This document shows, one piece after another, positions 23,303 through 31,785 of a stretch of 32,169 nucleotides of DNA. The notes beneath the pieces were generated by a model, which did not search any database, had not been told where the DNA came from, and worked only from the letters and a program-made list of their open reading frames with translations. Source of the DNA: Bacteroidales bacterium (lineage in GTDB: Bacteria; Bacteroidota; Bacteroidia; Bacteroidales; UBA10428); the NCBI GenBank assembly GCA_016938235.1, contig JAFGVA010000226.1:1-32169 (forward strand), given 5' to 3'. The position numbers were made by a program, and so were the translations under genes. The first letter of the stretch is position 1. Every line of letters begins with the position of its first letter.

Positions 23303-24247
23303 TTAAATTTCAATTGTTGCAAAACCAACTCCGGATTTACCAAATCCGTTTCCATTGTAAAACATTATCAGCCTATCTTGTTCTTGAATAATATATGGAT
23401 ATGCAATCATTTTAGAGTCCCAGTCACCTATATTAGAGGAAATGTCTATACCTTTGTCATCATCCATTCTCAACCAATCGATACCGTTCAATGACTCAGC
23501 ATAACCAACTCTATAACTTGCATTTGAATCGCTTCTAAAATTAGCTATTTCTCTTCTGCTGTACCACATTTTATATCCTGTATCAGTTCTTATAACTGAA
23601 GGCCTTCCAATAATCTCAGATTCTGAATTTGGTTTAATACATATTATGTCTTCTCTTTTCCAATCTATTCCGTTTTTTGAAGTGGCATATTTTATTTGTA
23701 AGGTATATTCAGGTTTTCCATTTATTATTTTATACCCATTTCCAGAGTTATACCACATTTTCCATTCACCATTTTCATATAGGACATCAGCTGCCCCTAC
23801 GTGGTATGGTTCATTTTTTAATCTTTCAAGAATAGGTCCCTCATACAGCCTATTAAATGTCAATCCATTATCTCTGCTCACAGCTAACCCCAAAGAGTTT
23901 CTTGAAGGCACCGTCGTACTTGTATTCCATCCTATATAATACATATAGATTTCGTTATTGACTCTTATAACAGAACATACTTGAGCTCCACTATCATCAA
24001 ACGTTCCAATATTTCCTAAATCTAAAACGGGTTTGGGATGTATATATTTAATATCATTTAAATTTTTCCTATCGAGATCAATAAACGCTGTTTTAGTTTT
24101 ATTGTAATTATCCCTTATTCCAAAATATAATCTAATAATAGTTTCATCTAATATGAGTGGCGTAGGTTTATGACAATGTGTAAATCCTATTCCAAATTCA
24201 CCATTTGGTTTGAAAATTAGCCCTTTTTTAATCCAATGTTTTTTCAT
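23303..24247 (-). CDS. GH43/GH130-like beta-propeller glycosidase family protein, cytoplasmic
   Basis: About 314 aa from ATG 24247 (MKKHWIKKGLIFKPNG); an ATG at 24268 would add seven residues. Repeated blade-like segments (IRLYFGIRD, IYMYYIGWNTS, WKMWYNSGNG, YKMWYSRRE, LIMFYNGNGFGKSGVGFA) give a five-bladed propeller as in GH43/GH32/GH130-type proteins. There is no signal peptide, which is unexpected for a secreted hydrolase. Proteins of this kind occur in polysaccharide biosynthesis loci, where their role is unsettled; trimming or rearranging an intermediate is possible. It overlaps the preceding deacetylase gene by about 20 bases. Confidence 0.72.
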   Translation of the reverse strand: MKKHWIKKGLIFKPNGEFGIGFTHCHKPTPLILDETIIRLYFGIRDNYNKTKTAFIDLDRKNLNDIKYIHPKPVLDLGNIGTFDDSGAQVCSVIRVNNEIYMYYIGWNTSTTVPSRNSLGLAVSRDNGLTFNRLYEGPILERLKNEPYHVGAADVLYENGEWKMWYNSGNGYKIINGKPEYTLQIKYATSKNGIDWKREDIICIKPNSESEIIGRPSVIRTDTGYKMWYSRREIANFRSDSNASYRVGYAESLNGIDWLRMDDDKGIDISSNIGDWDSKMIAYPYIIQEQDRLIMFYNGNGFGKSGVGFATIEI

Positions 24248-25577
24248 ATACCATATATTTAATAACATTTATAAAGGTTTCTCTATATTCTTTTAGATTC
24301 TCTGCATTTACTAAATTACTATGCCAGTTAAAACACAAAGTTCCCTTATGCTTTTTTACAGTTTCAACAATTTCTATCATCTCCCTATAAGCTTCTTCCG
24401 GTATTACTTTATTTCTTAAAAAAACGGTATCCATTATCATAAAAGGTAATTCTAATAAATTTAAAACCTTTCTTTCTTTAATATCAAAAAGTTTAAACGG
24501 AGTGCAAATTCCACATCTAAATCCATTAAAATACTGAAAGCCTAAACCGCTATCATAAATTAATTCATCAGACTGCCATTGCTCAAATGTATGATTGTTA
24601 TAAAATAACCCATGATTTCTCCCGCCACTTACAGTAGTATTTACAACACTCTTTAATCTTTTAAGCTCCAAATTAAACTGTGAATCATTATATACAGTAT
24701 TTTCTGAAGGATGAAAACCAATTTCATGCTGATTAAGCTCTAAAGATTTTATAATACTTCGAGCAAATTCACTTTCGATATCATAAGTAAATCCACCTTC
24801 CCCTTTTTTAACCGCTTTAAAATAGAATGAAGCCTTTACATTTAATCCGTTGTATAACTTAATGAGATCCGGAAAAGAATTAAAAGGATTTTTATTTGAA
24901 AACTTATATTTATAATATTGTCGAAATATTTTTAATGCATTACGGATCTCTTTTTTCTTTTTGATTTTAATGTATAAATTTTTGAACAATTCTTTCTGAT
25001 TACTTAATTGAATCCAGTCTACATCGTGTGTGATCTTAATATCAAATTTTTTTGAACTCTGATTTATCGGAACTCCTATTTTTTTCAAAAAGGTTAATAA
25101 TAAATCTACATATTCATTAACTATTGGTCTATTGTAAAACCCATGTCTTACAGAGAGCAACTCATATTCACAAACTCTTCCTTCTTTATTTTTATTTGTT
25201 ATAACTTCCTCTTCCCATCTTGTCAGCATAAAAAAAGCAGATGCAAATATATCAAACCCACAATTTAACTCATTATTGAAGTAACTAACTCTATTATTTC
25301 CAAATATTATAGGTAAATTTATAATCCTATCAAAATTTAAATATGAAATATCTTTTGGTATATTTTCAGAGTTTATATAATTATTTGAATTTATGTTTAA
25401 GAAAAAATGATCTTCAAAAACAATCTTTTTATCTTCATATACAAGAGTATAATTGTAACATTGATCATTAAAGTCAATCTCGCATTCACATCCTATTAAA
25501 TCATTTATAACAGTTTGAATCGCATATACTTTTTCTTGGCGAAATTTACTATTGCATTCTATGTATATTTTAGTCAT
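24228..25577 (-). CDS. NodB-type deacetylase with N-terminal Bacteroidota domain (DUF7033-like)
   Basis: About 449 aa from ATG 25577; a TTG ten codons upstream is less likely. The first 150 or so residues include PIIFGNNRVSYFNNELNCGFDIFASAFFMLTRWEEE, a segment I associate with the domain that precedes deacetylases in Bacteroidota polysaccharide loci. The catalytic part then has DIKITHDVDWI (metal Asp), HEIGFHPSEN (metal His), GGRNHGLFYN and CFNWHSNLV. It lacks a signal peptide. Substrate unknown. The start overlaps the preceding SDR gene by eight bases. It is the third deacetylase of the window and the longest. Confidence 0.82.
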   Translation of the reverse strand: MTKIYIECNSKFRQEKVYAIQTVINDLIGCECEIDFNDQCYNYTLVYEDKKIVFEDHFFLNINSNNYINSENIPKDISYLNFDRIINLPIIFGNNRVSYFNNELNCGFDIFASAFFMLTRWEEEVITNKNKEGRVCEYELLSVRHGFYNRPIVNEYVDLLLTFLKKIGVPINQSSKKFDIKITHDVDWIQLSNQKELFKNLYIKIKKKKEIRNALKIFRQYYKYKFSNKNPFNSFPDLIKLYNGLNVKASFYFKAVKKGEGGFTYDIESEFARSIIKSLELNQHEIGFHPSENTVYNDSQFNLELKRLKSVVNTTVSGGRNHGLFYNNHTFEQWQSDELIYDSGLGFQYFNGFRCGICTPFKLFDIKERKVLNLLELPFMIMDTVFLRNKVIPEEAYREMIEIVETVKKHKGTLCFNWHSNLVNAENLKEYRETFINVIKYMVYEKTLD

Positions 25578-26577
25578 AATCCTCAGGATTTCCCCACAAT
25601 AATTCAAATTGATTTAATTCCATTTCTTTTTTGAAATCCCTCAGTAAATCCCAATAATTAAACTCTACTTGAAAACCTAATTCTTCTTTTGTCTTTGAAA
25701 CATCATGTATAAATTGTCTTGAGTTCGGATTATCAGGTTTATATACAATTTCAGATTTATTTTCATTTTTTGAAAAGACATCAATTATCCCTTTTACTTG
25801 TTCTTCCAGACTAATGCCTTCGCCTCTCCCAAAATTATACATTCCCCCATCCTTATCGGATTCTATCGCATGCTGGATTAGTGTTGATAAGTCTTTTATA
25901 TAAACAATTTCCTTTTTTTTCATTGGGTCTCCCCATATTTCAATAGGTTCGCCCTTCAATGCTTTTTCCATGAATATTCTGTATGACATCATCTTTTTTG
26001 CACCATCAACATAAAAATATTTATCAGGATGATATCCATAAATAGTTGGCAACCTAAATACAAATCTTTTTAAACCATGCTGATTATAAAAATGTTCAAT
26101 TAGGTCTACAGCTGTATTTTTGCAAATAGAATAAATGGAATGGTCGCCTGTTAGTGGAAACTTCTTCATAATATCGGCTGGTACAAGAGTAGTCGAACCC
26201 ATCAAATAATTAGAGTCTGCCCTAGACTGTGTAAAAATGAATTTTTCAATTTTATTGGAGACACAAAAGTTTAAAACATTTAAAGTTCCTGTAACAAACA
26301 TATCTATATAATACTGGGGATTGTAACCCTTCATTTTTGATGGAGCATTCCCTGCTAGAAATACAACCGTATCTATATCTTTAATATGATTGAATTTCTG
26401 AAATTGATCAGCAGAGCTCACATCTACTGATATGTATTCTATTCCCTGTGAAATGAAAAAACCATTATCCGAAATCCTCTTTCCCGACGCTATAACTGTA
26501 TAGCCCATTTTTTTTAAAAAAACTGAAGTGTAGGCACCTATATGCCCAGTTGCTCCGAAAATCAATATTTTTTTCAT
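25570..26577 (-). CDS. NAD-dependent epimerase/dehydratase (extended SDR)
   Basis: 335 aa from ATG 26577. ILIFGATGHIGAY (GxxGxxG, residues 8-14), VVFLAGNAPS, a catalytic Tyr-x3-Lys in YSICK and FRLPTIYGYHPD place it in the extended SDR group of nucleotide-sugar epimerases, dehydratases and reductases. VYIKDLSTLIQHAIES and YNFGRGEGISLEEQ belong to the sugar-binding domain. The substrate cannot be deduced. Position between a DegT-like gene and a deacetylase suggests modification of the same amino sugar. Confidence 0.87.
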   Translation of the reverse strand: MKKILIFGATGHIGAYTSVFLKKMGYTVIASGKRISDNGFFISQGIEYISVDVSSADQFQKFNHIKDIDTVVFLAGNAPSKMKGYNPQYYIDMFVTGTLNVLNFCVSNKIEKFIFTQSRADSNYLMGSTTLVPADIMKKFPLTGDHSIYSICKNTAVDLIEHFYNQHGLKRFVFRLPTIYGYHPDKYFYVDGAKKMMSYRIFMEKALKGEPIEIWGDPMKKKEIVYIKDLSTLIQHAIESDKDGGMYNFGRGEGISLEEQVKGIIDVFSKNENKSEIVYKPDNPNSRQFIHDVSKTKEELGFQVEFNYWDLLRDFKKEMELNQFELLWGNPEDYD

Positions 26578-26582
26578 CTTAG

Positions 26583-27515
26583 TTAAGAGTAAAGTTTAAA
26601 AAATTCTTTGATGGTTTTGGCCATATTCTTGATATCGTTTTCTTTAATGCCTTGATGAATTGGTAGATTTAAGATATTTTGAGATAAGTAATGTGAACTT
26701 TTAAATTTGAGCTTATCAATTTGATCAATTAAGCGATAATAAAGTGCAGTAGTTTCAATATTTTTTTCGATCAAATAAAAATATAATCTTTCTCTAAGAT
26801 TTCCTTTGACAATAATTGGCAAATTCATAGGGACAATCCCTTCTTCCAGATTTGGGAATAATATCTGAATATTATCAACTTCGGAAAGCAATGTTACTAA
26901 TCTTTTATAATTTGCTTTTCGAACTTTAGCAATTTCATCAAGAGAAAATGCGTTGAGAGCTTGGAAATCTTCAAATTGAATTGAGTTGTTCTCAAGTATG
27001 TATTCCGAAACTTTCCCATTTATTTTTAATACGCCCCCATTATTACACGGTAGGTATTTATGAATTGAAAAAAAGCTATAATCTCCATAACTACCAAGTA
27101 ATTTACTTTTATATTTTGAATCAAATGCATGTGCACAATCTTCAATGATAATAATATTATTTTTTTTACAATATAATTGCAATCGTACAATATCTATATG
27201 ACAAAATCCAAAATAATGAATAATTAAAATTGCTTCAAATTTTTGAGAATCAAGTTTCTCATATAATTTTATTTCATCTACCTTAAAATCTTCCCCTATT
27301 TCATAAAAGTCATAATTAACTTGAGTTTCTAATATTGGATCTAAGACACCAGACCCTTCTTTATCTGTAATTCCAATATATGAAGGAAGTAGAATTGTTC
27401 CTTGATGACTAAAATTATTCTTTAAAATTATTGAAAATGCAGTTCGCGCATTATATGTGAAGTACTTATGATTGAAAAAATCTAAAGAAAAAATTGGATT
27501 TTTACTGATCTTCAT
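26583..27515 (-). CDS. Short DegT/DnrJ/EryC1-family aminotransferase-like protein
   Basis: 310 aa from ATG 27515, overlapping the WbqC-like gene by 14 bases. NARTAFSIIL, FEAILIIHYFGF, IIIIEDCAHAFDSK (PLP-binding Asp126) and DYSFFSIHKYLPCNNGGVL with the Schiff-base Lys153 fit the fold-type I sugar aminotransferases. It is 60-70 residues shorter than most of them; the C-terminal small domain appears reduced, ending after the IHQGIKENDIKNM segment. It may be an active aminotransferase with a compact C-terminus or a variant with another PLP role. Confidence 0.78.
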   Translation of the reverse strand: MKISKNPIFSLDFFNHKYFTYNARTAFSIILKNNFSHQGTILLPSYIGITDKEGSGVLDPILETQVNYDFYEIGEDFKVDEIKLYEKLDSQKFEAILIIHYFGFCHIDIVRLQLYCKKNNIIIIEDCAHAFDSKYKSKLLGSYGDYSFFSIHKYLPCNNGGVLKINGKVSEYILENNSIQFEDFQALNAFSLDEIAKVRKANYKRLVTLLSEVDNIQILFPNLEEGIVPMNLPIIVKGNLRERLYFYLIEKNIETTALYYRLIDQIDKLKFKSSHYLSQNILNLPIHQGIKENDIKNMAKTIKEFFKLYS

Positions 27516-28212
27516 ATTTAATATTATTAATTTGGTATCTTATTTGATCTTTTGAATTATACATTAAAACATCGATAATGGACAGAAAGGGAACAAAAGG
27601 TTGTTCAAGCTGTTTATATTCAATCGGAATTGACTCTACAAAGTGAATTTTAATGTTGTTTTCAATATATTTATATGTATTGAAAAAGGTTTTACCTCCG
27701 ATAGGGTTAAAATAGGTTTTTGCATTTAAAGCGTTACATATTTCTAGTGCCCATTCATCAGGTTCAGCAACATGATTAATTTCAATATTCATTTCAGACC
27801 AAATCTTAATTGGTGTTTGAATATCAAGATATTGACATATTATTTGCAAGCTATTCCGGTTTAATTTAACAATACTATCTGTTTCAATATCCCAAGCCTG
27901 CTTTACTAGTTCAATAGTTGATTTATAAAATGGAGCCTTTTTTTTGTATGGAACAAGTTGCGCTAAAATTTTCTCTCTCCAATTTTCCTGTCTAATTTTA
28001 ATTAGATTTATTGGGGTTTCTCTAGAATGCTTTTCTAGAGGGACTTTTATAAATAGCGTTTCTCCATTTTCCTTCATTATCCTATTTCGTTCAATCCATC
28101 CGTGCCTAATAAACTGAGGTGTATCAAACAATATAAACTGATCACTCAGGGAAATTAAACTGAAATATCCCATATAAGGAAAAAAGTACGGTTGCATTAT
28201 TGCAATTTTCAT
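27502..28212 (-). CDS. WbqC-like family protein
   Basis: About 236 aa from ATG 28212 (MKIAIMQPYFFPYMGYFSLI); a longer form from 28248 would add twelve residues without conservation. IMQPYFFPYMGYF, FDTPQFIRHGWIERNRI and a later FNPIGGKTFF segment identify the WbqC family, which occurs in O-antigen loci and in some cases has been linked to attaching small acyl or amino-acid groups to amino sugars. It precedes a DegT-like gene with a 14-base overlap, a pairing that suggests action on the amine made by an aminotransferase. The detailed reaction is not established. Confidence 0.85.
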   Translation of the reverse strand: MKIAIMQPYFFPYMGYFSLISLSDQFILFDTPQFIRHGWIERNRIMKENGETLFIKVPLEKHSRETPINLIKIRQENWREKILAQLVPYKKKAPFYKSTIELVKQAWDIETDSIVKLNRNSLQIICQYLDIQTPIKIWSEMNIEINHVAEPDEWALEICNALNAKTYFNPIGGKTFFNTYKYIENNIKIHFVESIPIEYKQLEQPFVPFLSIIDVLMYNSKDQIRYQINNIKYEDQ

Positions 28213-28260
28213 AAAATTATAAACATTTATAAAATAATTAATTACCAATCAAAGAACAAG

Positions 28261-29169
28261 CTAACCTTCTAAATATGTTTTCTCCCAAAGAAAATTAATA
28301 TGAGTTAGTCTCTTAAGTAATTCAATATCATTTTTATAGAAATCAATTAACTCTTTTTTTAAATCGTTTGGAAGTTCAACCGAATAGTTTTGAGCATTAT
28401 AAATATTGAAAGTTTTGGTTTTTTCGGGTTGAAATGATTTTTCACTTTCAATTTTATTCTCCGTGTTGTAGAAACTCTCAAAATACTTGGTATCAATATC
28501 CAAAAAAGATGAAATCTTCAGTAATATTTCTTTAGGATTATTTTGTAATTCTCCGAAATCCAATACTAAAATATTTTTGTCATTGAATAGATTATAAAAT
28601 TGTTTTAATTGCTTTCCATACAAGCTTAGCTTACAATACTGTTTATTCCATACAACATCTGTTTTTAATAGGTCATCTCTAAATGCCTTTTCAATAGTTC
28701 TTTTTTCAATGGTCAAAGGATTGTTCTTTGCAAAAACACTTGTATTGCTGGAATAATAATAAAAATGTGATATTGCTCGTTCAATAGGATCTCGTAAAAC
28801 AACAATAAATTTAGTATTAGGCAATAATTTTTTAATTCTCAGAGCTGATTTTGGATCATGTAAATATGTTACTGAAGCATCAAATACTAATTTATCTTCT
28901 AAGTCACTTTTTTTAGGGAAATGTTTTAAATACTCCTTCAGTCCTAATCTGTACCTCCAACTAAAATAACTAGGTTCTTTTTCAGAGGTACAATACAAAT
29001 TAGGGTGTCCGGATAAATATTGATAAATACTGGTGGTTCCTGATTTCATCGCACCTATAAGCATAAAATCAGGCAATTTTTTATTTGATATAATGAGCAT
29101 TAACTTCTGGACGAGTATACTCTTTGAAATACTATTAAATCTATTTCTTAGTTTTCTTAAGATTTTCAT
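28261..29169 (-). CDS. Sulfotransferase (heparan-sulfotransferase-like domain)
   Basis: 302 aa from ATG 29169, overlapping the DegT gene by 29 bases. LPDFMLIGAMKSGTTSIYQYLSGHPNL (Lys42 in the 5'-PAPS loop), KEPSYFSW and TKFIVVLRDPIERAISHFYYYS (3'-phosphate-binding Arg and Ser) are the standard motifs of bacterial and animal carbohydrate sulfotransferases. It takes sulfate from PAPS and puts it on a sugar hydroxyl or amine. No PAPS synthesis gene is in the window. The gene is clearly more AT-rich than the DegT gene before it, suggesting different origins on each side of about 29160. Confidence 0.9.
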   Translation of the reverse strand: MKILRKLRNRFNSISKSILVQKLMLIISNKKLPDFMLIGAMKSGTTSIYQYLSGHPNLYCTSEKEPSYFSWRYRLGLKEYLKHFPKKSDLEDKLVFDASVTYLHDPKSALRIKKLLPNTKFIVVLRDPIERAISHFYYYSSNTSVFAKNNPLTIEKRTIEKAFRDDLLKTDVVWNKQYCKLSLYGKQLKQFYNLFNDKNILVLDFGELQNNPKEILLKISSFLDIDTKYFESFYNTENKIESEKSFQPEKTKTFNIYNAQNYSVELPNDLKKELIDFYKNDIELLKRLTHINFLWEKTYLEG

Positions 29170-30283
29170 TAATAAATATAGAATTAATGATAGTTACTAT
29201 ATCTTCTTTTTCTAATTCCGGATATATTGGCAAACAAATTACCTGATTGGCCATTTGATGCGCAATAGGAAGATTGTCCGTTCTGGCAGAATCAAGCCCT
29301 TTGTACATCGGGAACTCGCTTACCAAAGGATAAAAATAACGGCGGCCAAAAATGTTGTTTTCGCGCAGTTTAAAATAGAGCTCATCGCGGCTCATCCCAT
29401 AAACAGCCTCATCAACAAAAATAGGATAGTAGGGATAATTATGATCGGTTGCAGGATGTTGTTTTAAGATACGAATACCAGCTACGTTTTCAAGTGCCTC
29501 ATCGTAAAGCCCTGCCACTTGTTTTCGTTTTTCAATATTTGCTTTCAGATGCTTTAGTTGCAAAAGTCCGTAAGCAGCCTGAACTTCGTTCATTTTGGCA
29601 TTGATCCCAGGAGCAATCACGGTTGTTTCGCCTGCAAACCCAAAGTTTTTGAGGTAGTCGATGCGTTTTTTAGTTTTTTCGTCGTGGCAAATAATGGCTC
29701 CGCCTTCTATGGTGTTATACACTTTGGTTGCATGAAAACTTAAAACCGATAGATCACCAAAATTCAAAACACTCTGCCCTTTGTAGTTTACGCTAAATGC
29801 ATGAGCCGCATCGTAAATCACTTTTAATCCATAGGTGTCAGCAATATCCTGAATCTTTTCCACGCCACAAGGATTTCCGTAGACATGCACAGGAACAATA
29901 GCCGTTGTTTTTGGAGTGATGGCAGCTTCAATTTTTGCCGGGTCAATATTCCCATAAACAGGGTCTACATCCACAAAAACTGGCTTAATTCCATTCCAAT
30001 GCAAACTATGTGTTGTAGCTACAAACGTATAAGGCGTAGTGATGACTTCACCTGTAATGCGCATTACTTGCAAAGCCGAAATCAATGCCAAAGTTCCGTT
30101 TGAGAACAAACTCACATATTTAACGCCTAAATAATCGGCAAGGGCGTTTTCAAGTTCTCGATGAAATTTTCCATTGTTTGTGAGCCACTTGCTTTCCCAA
30201 ATCTCTTTCAGAGAATCTATAAATTCTTCAAGAGGAGGCAAAGCCGGTTGGGTTACCAAAATAGGTTTATCGCTTTTTTTCAT
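29141..30283 (-). CDS. DegT/DnrJ/EryC1/StrS-family sugar aminotransferase
   Basis: 380 aa from ATG 30283, overlapping the flippase gene by 17 bases. NGTLALISAL, PYTFVATTHSLHWNGIKPVFVDVDP, VIYDAAHAFSV (PLP Asp) and LSFHATKVYNTIEGGAI with Schiff-base Lys187 are hallmark segments. SFHATKV-NTIEGGA wording is common in enzymes aminating 4-keto-6-deoxy nucleotide sugars. The only 4,6-dehydratase visible is FnlA, so its substrate probably comes from a gene outside the window. Full-length and normal. Confidence 0.92.
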   Translation of the reverse strand: MKKSDKPILVTQPALPPLEEFIDSLKEIWESKWLTNNGKFHRELENALADYLGVKYVSLFSNGTLALISALQVMRITGEVITTPYTFVATTHSLHWNGIKPVFVDVDPVYGNIDPAKIEAAITPKTTAIVPVHVYGNPCGVEKIQDIADTYGLKVIYDAAHAFSVNYKGQSVLNFGDLSVLSFHATKVYNTIEGGAIICHDEKTKKRIDYLKNFGFAGETTVIAPGINAKMNEVQAAYGLLQLKHLKANIEKRKQVAGLYDEALENVAGIRILKQHPATDHNYPYYPIFVDEAVYGMSRDELYFKLRENNIFGRRYFYPLVSEFPMYKGLDSARTDNLPIAHQMANQVICLPIYPELEKEDIVTIINSIFINENLKKTKK

Positions 30284-31727
30284 TTTTTAAAGCTAGTTTG
30301 TTGGAAATAATTTCTTTGATGTAAATATAGTCTTTGAGTTTAAACAGTTCGGATAAACTAATAACCAAAACAAAAGCCGCTGCCAATTGAATAATAAGAA
30401 GCTGATAATCTGGGATAGAAATAAATATACTCATTCCATAAAGAACGGAACCTACTACTATGGACAATAAGAAGGAAGGGAAAATGTCTTTTAGTTGCTC
30501 CATATTCGAATAGCCAATCAATTTCCCTGAATAATAGCTGTTTAGAAAATATCCTGTAATAGAAGTAAGCATCATTCCAATGATCATCATTTTTATTCCC
30601 ATTGAAATCCCAATGATTATTACAGGAACAGCTAAACTCTTCTTTATTATTTCCAATCGCAAAAACAAATTGGACTTTCCTTTAACGTTTAGCATATTCA
30701 GGTTTATCGCACTAATAGGATAAAAAACCGCAACCAAACTAAGTAATTGTAAATAATCAACAGATGTTGCCCACTTTTCACCTACTAGTGTATAGATGAG
30801 AGGCTTTGCAATTGCTGCCATGGTTATCATTAAACTAAAGGTCAAAAACATCGTGCTTTTAATGATTTTCTGATAGGCTGCTTTTAGCAAAATCGGATCA
30901 TCCTGAATTTTAGCCAATACAGGGTAGCTTACGCGTTGAATAACCGAAGTTATGTTTTTTGAGGGTAGATTTCTAAATTGGTCTGCACGTGTGTAATACC
31001 CTAAGTCGGCAGCTGAAAAATATTTTCCAATGATGAGTAAATAAATGTTTTTATACAAGGTATTTATAAGGCCACTGATCATTAACTTGTATCCAAAACT
31101 GAACATTTCTCGAAATGCATCCCAGTTAAACTCTAGGGTCGGAGTCCATTTATTCCATAACCACAAAAGCAATGAAATGATAAAAAAATCTAGCACCGAT
31201 TTTGTCACTAAACTCCAAACGCCAAAACCAGTATATGCCATCCCTATACCTATTAGTCCAGATGTAATGGAAGCGATTATAGATATTTTGGTTTGTAGCT
31301 TGAAGTTGATTTCTTTTGTCAGGCGTGCTCTTTGCACAATGGTAAACGCATTTATTAAAATACTTAATCCAATTACTCTTATTATAGGTTTCAATTGGAG
31401 TTCTTCAAAAAAGCGACTGATAGTTCCTGCCGCAAAAAACAGTACTACATACAAAACGATTCCAATAAATAAATTAAAATAAAATACAGTCGCAAAATCA
31501 GTTTGAGTAGCATTGTTTTTACGTATTAACGCTTGTGTAAATCCGCTATCCACTAATGATTGAGACACAGCAACAAAAATAGTTGTCATCCCTACTAATC
31601 CAAATTCGCGTGGGGTTAATAAACGAGCCAGTATAACACCAATAACAAAAGTAATTCCTAGTTTAGAGAAATTATCAATGAAGCTCCATAACAAACCTGA
31701 AACTGTTTTAGCTTTTAAGCTAGTCAT
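30267..31727 (-). CDS. wzx: Wzx-type polysaccharide flippase (MOP superfamily)
   Basis: 486 aa from ATG 31727. TVSGLLWSFIDNFSKLGITFVIGVILARLLTPREFGLVGM is the characteristic N-terminus of the WzxC/RfbX group, and about 12-14 hydrophobic segments follow. YYTRADQFRNLPSKNITSVIQRVSYPVLAKIQDD is the conserved central cytoplasmic loop. It flips the undecaprenyl-linked repeat unit across the inner membrane, before Wzy acts. A 58-base gap separates it from the epimerase gene upstream; I see no convincing promoter there. Confidence 0.92.
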   Translation of the reverse strand: MTSLKAKTVSGLLWSFIDNFSKLGITFVIGVILARLLTPREFGLVGMTTIFVAVSQSLVDSGFTQALIRKNNATQTDFATVFYFNLFIGIVLYVVLFFAAGTISRFFEELQLKPIIRVIGLSILINAFTIVQRARLTKEINFKLQTKISIIASITSGLIGIGMAYTGFGVWSLVTKSVLDFFIISLLLWLWNKWTPTLEFNWDAFREMFSFGYKLMISGLINTLYKNIYLLIIGKYFSAADLGYYTRADQFRNLPSKNITSVIQRVSYPVLAKIQDDPILLKAAYQKIIKSTMFLTFSLMITMAAIAKPLIYTLVGEKWATSVDYLQLLSLVAVFYPISAINLNMLNVKGKSNLFLRLEIIKKSLAVPVIIIGISMGIKMMIIGMMLTSITGYFLNSYYSGKLIGYSNMEQLKDIFPSFLLSIVVGSVLYGMSIFISIPDYQLLIIQLAAAFVLVISLSELFKLKDYIYIKEIISNKLALKNEKKR

Positions 31728-31785
31728 TTAATATACAAATGTGATGATATATTGTTTGGATAATGTGCTACGATTGTGTTTTATT

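Noticed and set aside
31045-31482. 145-aa open frame on the plus strand
   Set aside because: It lies entirely opposite the Wzx flippase gene; its translation has no recognisable domain and its composition fits an antisense shadow.
31728-31785. Promoter upstream of the flippase gene
   Set aside because: I looked for a Bacteroidota-type TAnnTTTG box on the minus strand. The closest match (CACATTTG) lacks the first T and has no convincing -33 partner.
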